Source of the DNA: Candidatus Thermoflexus tengchongensis | GTDB taxonomy: Bacteria; Chloroflexota; Anaerolineae; Thermoflexales; Thermoflexaceae | Direction of reading: 5' to 3' | Assembly (NCBI GenBank): GCA_016842085.1 | Contig: JAEVEX010000047.1 | Coordinates: 823 to 42,383 of the forward strand | Length of the DNA: 41,561 nucleotides | Translations under genes and position numbers: made by a program | Part shown: positions 37,601-41,561 of the stretch, in pieces | Numbering within the stretch: the first letter of the stretch is position 1 | Layout: the number at the start of each line of letters is the position of its first letter | Notes under the pieces: model-generated | Told to the model about the DNA's origin: nothing | Database searches by the model: none | Seen by the model: the letters and a program-made list of their open reading frames with translations, nothing else

Positions 37601-40021
37601 ATGGGCTACGTCATCCGACGGGTGGCGGTGATCGGCGCAGGGACCATGGGCGCGGCCATCGCGGCTCATCTGGCCAACGCGGGATTTGCCGTGGACCTGC
37701 TGGATATCCCGCCGAAATCCCTGACGCCAGAGGAGGAGGCCAAAGGCCTGACCCTGGATCATCCGGCGGTGCGCAACCGCATCGTCCAGGCGGGCCTGGA
37801 GCGGGCGAAGAAGGCCAGGCCGGCTGCCTTCTTCACAGAGGATCGGGCACGGCTGGTGCGCATTGGGAACACCGAGGATCACTGGGATCGGCTGCGGGAG
37901 GCCGACTGGATCATCGAGGCGGTGGTGGAGGATCTGGCGGTGAAGCGGGAAGTGATGGCCCGGATCGAGGGAGTGCGCAAGCCCGAGGCGATCGTCACCA
38001 CCAACACCTCGGGCCTCCCCCTGCGGGAGATCGGCGCGGGGCGCTCCCCCGAGTTCCTGGCTCACTTCGCCGGCACCCATTTCTTCAACCCCCCGCGTTA
38101 CCTGAAGCTGGTGGAGCTGATCCCCGGCCCCGCTACGAAGCCCGAGGTCCTGGATACCCTGCAGCATCTCCTGGAGGTCCGTCTGGGCAAGCGGGTGGTG
38201 CGGGCGAAGGATACCCCCAACTTCATCGCCAACCGCATCGGGTTCCTCTCCGGGGCCTTCGTCGGCCGATATGCCCTCGAGCAGGGCTACACCGTCGAGG
38301 AAGTCGACGCCCTGATGGGGCCGCTGATCGGCCGACCCAAGACCGCTCATTTCCGCCTGCTGGATCTGGTGGGCCTGGACGTGGCGGCCTACGTGGGGCA
38401 GCACAGCATGACCGCCCTCGCCCACGACCCCTTCGTCCCCCTGGTGAAGGATTCCCCCATGAACCGGGTGATGGCGGCTATGATCGAGCGGGGCTGGCTG
38501 GGAAACAAGGCCGGCCAGGGTTTCTACAAGAAGATGGAATCCCCCGAAGGGACCCAATACTGGCCTCTGAATCTGGAAACTCTGGAATACGAGCCGCCGA
38601 AGAAGCCGCGCTGGGAGTCCGTGGGGAAGGCGCTGAAGATGGAGGATCTGCGGGAGCGCCTGCGCTTCATGGTAGGCCAGGAAGACCGGGCCGGCCAGCT
38701 CGTCCGGGACGTGCTGGATTTCTATCTGGCCTACGCGGCCTACGTTGCCCCGGAGGTGGCCGATGACATCGTGGCGGTGGATAACGCCGTAAAGTGGGGC
38801 TTCAACTATGAGCTGGGCCCCTTTGAGACCTGGGATGCCCTGGGGGTGGCGGAGACGGCGGCCCGCATCGAGGCCCGGGGCTGGCCGCTGGCGGAATGGG
38901 TGCGGGAGTTCCTGGCTTCCGGGAACCGAACGTTCTACCAGTATGAGAACGGCCGGGTCGTGGGCTACTATGACTTCCAGGAGCGGGCCTACCGGCGGCT
39001 AACGCCGCATCCCCGGGTGATCGTCCTGCGGGAGCTCAAGAGCGAGGGCCGCGTGCTGGAGCGCAATCCCAGCGCCAGCCTGATCGACCTGGGCGACGGC
39101 GTCCTGGGCCTGGAGTTCCACACCAAGGCCAACGCCCTGGACCCCGACATCTTCGCGATGATGCAGCGGGCCCTGGAGCGGCTGGACCGCGAGGACTGGG
39201 TCGGGATGGTGATCGGCAACCAGGGGGAGCACTTCTGCGCCGGGGCCAATGTCTTCGTGATCGGCGTCTCCGCTCAGCAGGGGATGTTCGAGGCCATCGA
39301 ACAGGGCGTCCGGGCGATGCAGAGCCTGATGATGACCATCCGTTACTTCCATAAGCCGATCGTCACCGCCCCCTTCGGGATGACCCTGGGTGGGGGGGCG
39401 GAGGTGGCCATGCACGGCGCCCGGATGGTGGCCTCGGCGGAGACCTACATCGGCCTGGTGGAGGTCGGGGTGGGCCTGATCCCCGCCGGCGGCGGATGTA
39501 AGGAGATGATCCGCCGGGTGCTCACCCCCGCCATGCAGACGGAGAACGCGGACCCCCTGCCTTTCCTGCGGCGGATCTTCGAGACCATCGGGATGGCGAA
39601 GGTGGCCACCAGCGCCGAGGAAGGACGGGCCCTGGGCTTCCTGAGCGAGGCCGACCGCATCGTGATGAACCCTGATTTCCTGATCGCGGAGGCCAAGCGG
39701 GAGGTGCTCCATCTGGCGGAATCCGGTTACCGGCCGCCGCTGAAGGCCAAACTTTACGCGGCGGGGCGGGACCTCCTGGCGGCGCTGCGCATCGGCGTCT
39801 GGCAGATGCGGGAGGCGCGCTACATCAGCGAGCATGACGCGAAGATCGGGGAGAAGCTGGCCTATGTCCTCTGCGGCGGCGACCACCCCGAGCCCATGTG
39901 GGTGGAGGAGGAGCACTTCCTGGATCTGGAGCGGGAGGCCTTCCTCTCCCTGTGTGGGGAGCCGAAGACCCAGGAGCGGATCTGGCACTTCCTGCAAACC
40001 GGGAAGATCCTGCGGAATTGA
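37601..40021 (+). CDS. 3-hydroxyacyl-CoA dehydrogenase / enoyl-CoA hydratase
   Basis: An 806-residue bifunctional beta-oxidation enzyme with the dehydrogenase first and the hydratase second, the FadN order (reverse of FadB). The NAD-binding motif VIGAGTMGAAIA is at 10-21; HFAGTHFFNPPRYLKLVELI is the dehydrogenase signature with its catalytic His; two helical C-terminal dehydrogenase domains follow (to about 470). The crotonase domain (about 490-750) has the oxyanion loops GEHFCAGANVFVIG and GMTLGGGAEVAMHGARMV, and GLVEVGVGLIPAGGG with a catalytic Glu. It hydrates enoyl-CoA and oxidises the product. GGAGG precedes the ATG, and the thiolase gene follows 64 bases later. Confidence 0.95.
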   Translation: MGYVIRRVAVIGAGTMGAAIAAHLANAGFAVDLLDIPPKSLTPEEEAKGLTLDHPAVRNRIVQAGLERAKKARPAAFFTEDRARLVRIGNTEDHWDRLREADWIIEAVVEDLAVKREVMARIEGVRKPEAIVTTNTSGLPLREIGAGRSPEFLAHFAGTHFFNPPRYLKLVELIPGPATKPEVLDTLQHLLEVRLGKRVVRAKDTPNFIANRIGFLSGAFVGRYALEQGYTVEEVDALMGPLIGRPKTAHFRLLDLVGLDVAAYVGQHSMTALAHDPFVPLVKDSPMNRVMAAMIERGWLGNKAGQGFYKKMESPEGTQYWPLNLETLEYEPPKKPRWESVGKALKMEDLRERLRFMVGQEDRAGQLVRDVLDFYLAYAAYVAPEVADDIVAVDNAVKWGFNYELGPFETWDALGVAETAARIEARGWPLAEWVREFLASGNRTFYQYENGRVVGYYDFQERAYRRLTPHPRVIVLRELKSEGRVLERNPSASLIDLGDGVLGLEFHTKANALDPDIFAMMQRALERLDREDWVGMVIGNQGEHFCAGANVFVIGVSAQQGMFEAIEQGVRAMQSLMMTIRYFHKPIVTAPFGMTLGGGAEVAMHGARMVASAETYIGLVEVGVGLIPAGGGCKEMIRRVLTPAMQTENADPLPFLRRIFETIGMAKVATSAEEGRALGFLSEADRIVMNPDFLIAEAKREVLHLAESGYRPPLKAKLYAAGRDLLAALRIGVWQMREARYISEHDAKIGEKLAYVLCGGDHPEPMWVEEEHFLDLEREAFLSLCGEPKTQERIWHFLQTGKILRN

Positions 40022-40085
40022 GACCCGGACCGGCACAGTGGGGTGAGGCATAAGTCCTATCCCGATGATCACGAGGAGGATCCCC

Positions 40086-41264
40086 ATGCGGGAAGCGGTG
40101 ATTGTGGCCGGCGCGCGAACAGCGGTCGGCAAAGCCAAAAAGGGAACCCTGCGGACCACCCGCCCGGAGGTCCTGGCGGCGACGGTGATCGCTGAGGCGT
40201 TGCGACGGGCCCCGGGGGTGGAGCCGGCGATGGTGGACGATGTGATCCTGGGCTGCGCGATGCCGGAGGGCCATCAGGGCCTCAACATCGCCCGTATCGC
40301 CGCTCTCAAAGCCGGGCTTCCCGTGAGCGTCCCGGCGATGACCATCAACCGGTTCTGCTCCTCGGGGCTGCAGGCCATCGCCCTGGCCGCGGAGCGCATC
40401 ATGACCGGAGGCGCGGAGATCATCATCGCCGGCGGTGTGGAGTCCATGTCCCTGGTGCCCATGACCGGGTTCACCCTGCGGCCGGACCCGGAGCTGGCTG
40501 TGGCGTGGCCGGAGGTCTTCATCAGCATGGGGCTGGGGACCGAACGGCTGGCGGAGAAGTTCGGCATCTCCCGGGAGGATGCGGATGCCTTCTCCCTGCG
40601 CAGCCACCAGCGAGCCATCGCGGCTATCGACGCCGGCAAGTTCCGGGATGAGATCGTCCCCCTCGAGGTGGAGGTGGCCGAGCCGGCGGAAGATGGGCGG
40701 GTGGTGCGGCGGAAGGTGATCTTTGACACCGATGAAGGGCCGCGGCGGGATACCTCGATGGAGGCGCTGGCAAAGCTGCCCCCCGCCTTCAAGAACGGAG
40801 GCGTGGTGACCGCCGGGAACTCCTCCCAGATGAGCGATGGGGCGGCGGCGGTGGTGGTGATGGAGCGCAAGCGGGCGGAGGCCCTGGGTCTGAAGCCGAT
40901 CGCCCGCTTCGTGTCCTTCGCCGTGGCCGGCGTCCCGCCGGACCTGTTCGGCATCGGGCCGGTGGAGGCCATCCCGAAGGCTCTGCGGATGGCAGGCCTG
41001 CGCCTGGAGGACATCGATCTCATCGAGCTGAACGAAGCCTTCGCCGCTCAGGCCCTGGCGGTCATCCGCCAGCTGGAGATGGATCTGGAGCGGGTGAACG
41101 TCAACGGAGGCGCCATCGCCCTGGGCCACCCCCTGGGCTGCACCGGCGCCAAGCTGACGGTCCAGATCCTGAACGAGTTGCGCCGGCGCAACGGCCGCTA
41201 CGGCATGGTCACCATGTGCATCGGCGGCGGGATGGGCGCGGCGGGCATTTTTGAGATGCTCTGA
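40086..41264 (+). CDS. Acetyl-CoA acyltransferase (thiolase), FadA/FadI-like
   Basis: A 392-residue catalytic thiolase. The nucleophile is C91 ([13 protein letters not shown]), the histidine is H348 ([13 protein letters not shown]) and the proton-transfer Cys is C378 (MCIGGGMG). The N-terminus [14 protein letters not shown] and [12 protein letters not shown] are also typical. It cleaves 3-oxoacyl-CoA to acetyl-CoA in the last step of beta-oxidation, and its position after the FadN-type gene matches the common fadN-fadA pair. The ATG at 40086 is chosen because GAGGAGG lies just upstream; an in-frame ATG at 40065 is unlikely. Unlike the two thiolase-like proteins at 21-24 kb, all catalytic residues are present. 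Confidence 0.96.
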   Translation: MREAVIVAGARTAVGKAKKGTLRTTRPEVLAATVIAEALRRAPGVEPAMVDDVILGCAMPEGHQGLNIARIAALKAGLPVSVPAMTINRFCSSGLQAIALAAERIMTGGAEIIIAGGVESMSLVPMTGFTLRPDPELAVAWPEVFISMGLGTERLAEKFGISREDADAFSLRSHQRAIAAIDAGKFRDEIVPLEVEVAEPAEDGRVVRRKVIFDTDEGPRRDTSMEALAKLPPAFKNGGVVTAGNSSQMSDGAAAVVVMERKRAEALGLKPIARFVSFAVAGVPPDLFGIGPVEAIPKALRMAGLRLEDIDLIELNEAFAAQALAVIRQLEMDLERVNVNGGAIALGHPLGCTGAKLTVQILNELRRRNGRYGMVTMCIGGGMGAAGIFEML

Positions 41265-41283
41265 GCAGTGAAACCGTTCTCTC

Positions 41284-41357
41284 CCTTGGGATGGGCCCTC
41301 TGCTGACTCGGCGGGGAAGTGGCATCCCGCCGCCCGGGAAGGGCCCGTCCCGAGGGG
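41284..41357. repeat. Long imperfect hairpin after the thiolase gene
   Basis: CCCTTGGGATGGGCCCT near 41284-41300 can pair, with two G-T pairs, with AGGGCCCGTCCCGAGGGG near 41339-41356. Only three T follow, so it may be a weak terminator for either of the converging genes. Confidence 0.4.
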
Positions 41358-41441
41358 TTTGCAGGGCAGCTGCCCCCGACGGCACGGGCTTCGCCTGTAC
41401 CTCCGACGGCGGAAGCTCCCTTCGCGGCAGGCTCAGCTCTC

Positions 41442-41561
41442 CTATGCGAAAATCGATCCCAGCTCCAGCACGAAGCCTGGGAGCTCCGGGTCCAGGGCGA
41501 TCTCCTCCACCCCCTCATACCGCTCCACCCGGCCCCCCGGCCGATACACCTCCACCGCCCG
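41442..41561 (-). CDS. Uma2-like protein, C-terminal part
   Basis: The last 39 residues of a minus-strand gene whose start lies beyond the window edge. The sequence VEVYRPGGRVERYEGVEEI followed by ALDPELPGFVLELGSIFA and TAG matches the C-terminal end of Uma2 (DUF820) proteins, a PD-(D/E)XK nuclease-like family of unknown function that is abundant in Chloroflexota and Cyanobacteria. The catalytic part is outside the window. It converges with the thiolase gene. Confidence 0.75.
   Translation of the reverse strand, partial: RAVEVYRPGGRVERYEGVEEIALDPELPGFVLELGSIFA

Noticed and set aside
1-41561. CRISPR array or insertion-sequence transposase
   Set aside because: No regularly spaced direct repeats and no DDE or HUH transposase-like protein were found; mobility signals are limited to the two tyrosine recombinases and the tRNA half.

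Overview
The window is high-GC bacterial DNA with strong Shine-Dalgarno sites and sigma-70-type promoters. The gene content is a branched acyl-CoA metabolism block, a CtaG-type oxidase assembly factor, a dipeptide-type ABC importer, a hydrogenase maturation protease remnant, DUF35/thiolase pairs and PIN toxins. This fits a thermophilic, heterotrophic Chloroflexota bacterium (Thermoflexus/Anaerolineae-like). The assignment is inferred from gene content and style, not from a marker gene.

Region 1 (1-13.8 kb) is an accessory, defence-rich island. It opens with a consensus promoter and a XerC/D-like tyrosine recombinase. Next comes a tightly packed trio: an unrecognised protein, an AAA-type ATPase and a PIN nuclease. 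A DNA methyltransferase follows, then a second unit of four tightly packed genes: a DUF1156-type DNA methylase, a TdeIII-family restriction endonuclease, a membrane-anchored coiled-coil protein and a STAND ATPase with TPR repeats. An unusually long tRNA-like gene (minus strand) and a second tyrosine recombinase close the island. That recombinase's stop codon lies inside the anticodon loop of a tRNA-Met 3' half, which is followed by a perfect terminator. This is a textbook-looking attachment site and probably the right border of an integrated element.

Region 2 (13.8-21 kb) starts with a 5'-truncated hydrogenase maturation protease. It continues with a minus-strand pair, a CsoR/FrmR-type metal sensor and an unusual membrane protein. 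The latter appears to fuse an NfeD-type N-terminal half to a presenilin-like GxGD aspartyl protease. Then comes a three-gene peptide/nickel-type ABC importer (lipoprotein plus two permeases, no ATPase).

Region 3 (21-25.5 kb) holds two paralogous 388-residue thiolase-like proteins that lack the usual nucleophilic cysteine, two DUF35 zinc-ribbon/OB-fold partners, and a PIN toxin with a non-canonical antitoxin lying between the thiolase-like genes.

Region 4 (25.5-29 kb) has a LysM-M23 cell-wall peptidase behind a consensus promoter, CtaG, and a convergent MoxR ATPase.

Region 5 (29.3-41.3 kb) is a co-directional lipid-degradation block: an SCP2 protein, a fatty acyl-CoA ligase carrying its own SCP2-like domain, two acyl-CoA dehydrogenases, an orphan RHH protein, an SDR reductase, two alpha/beta hydrolases, a FadB/FadN-type hydroxyacyl-CoA dehydrogenase/enoyl-CoA hydratase, and a thiolase. 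Together these give activation, dehydrogenation, hydration, oxidation and thiolysis. The window ends in the C-terminal part of a Uma2-like protein on the minus strand.
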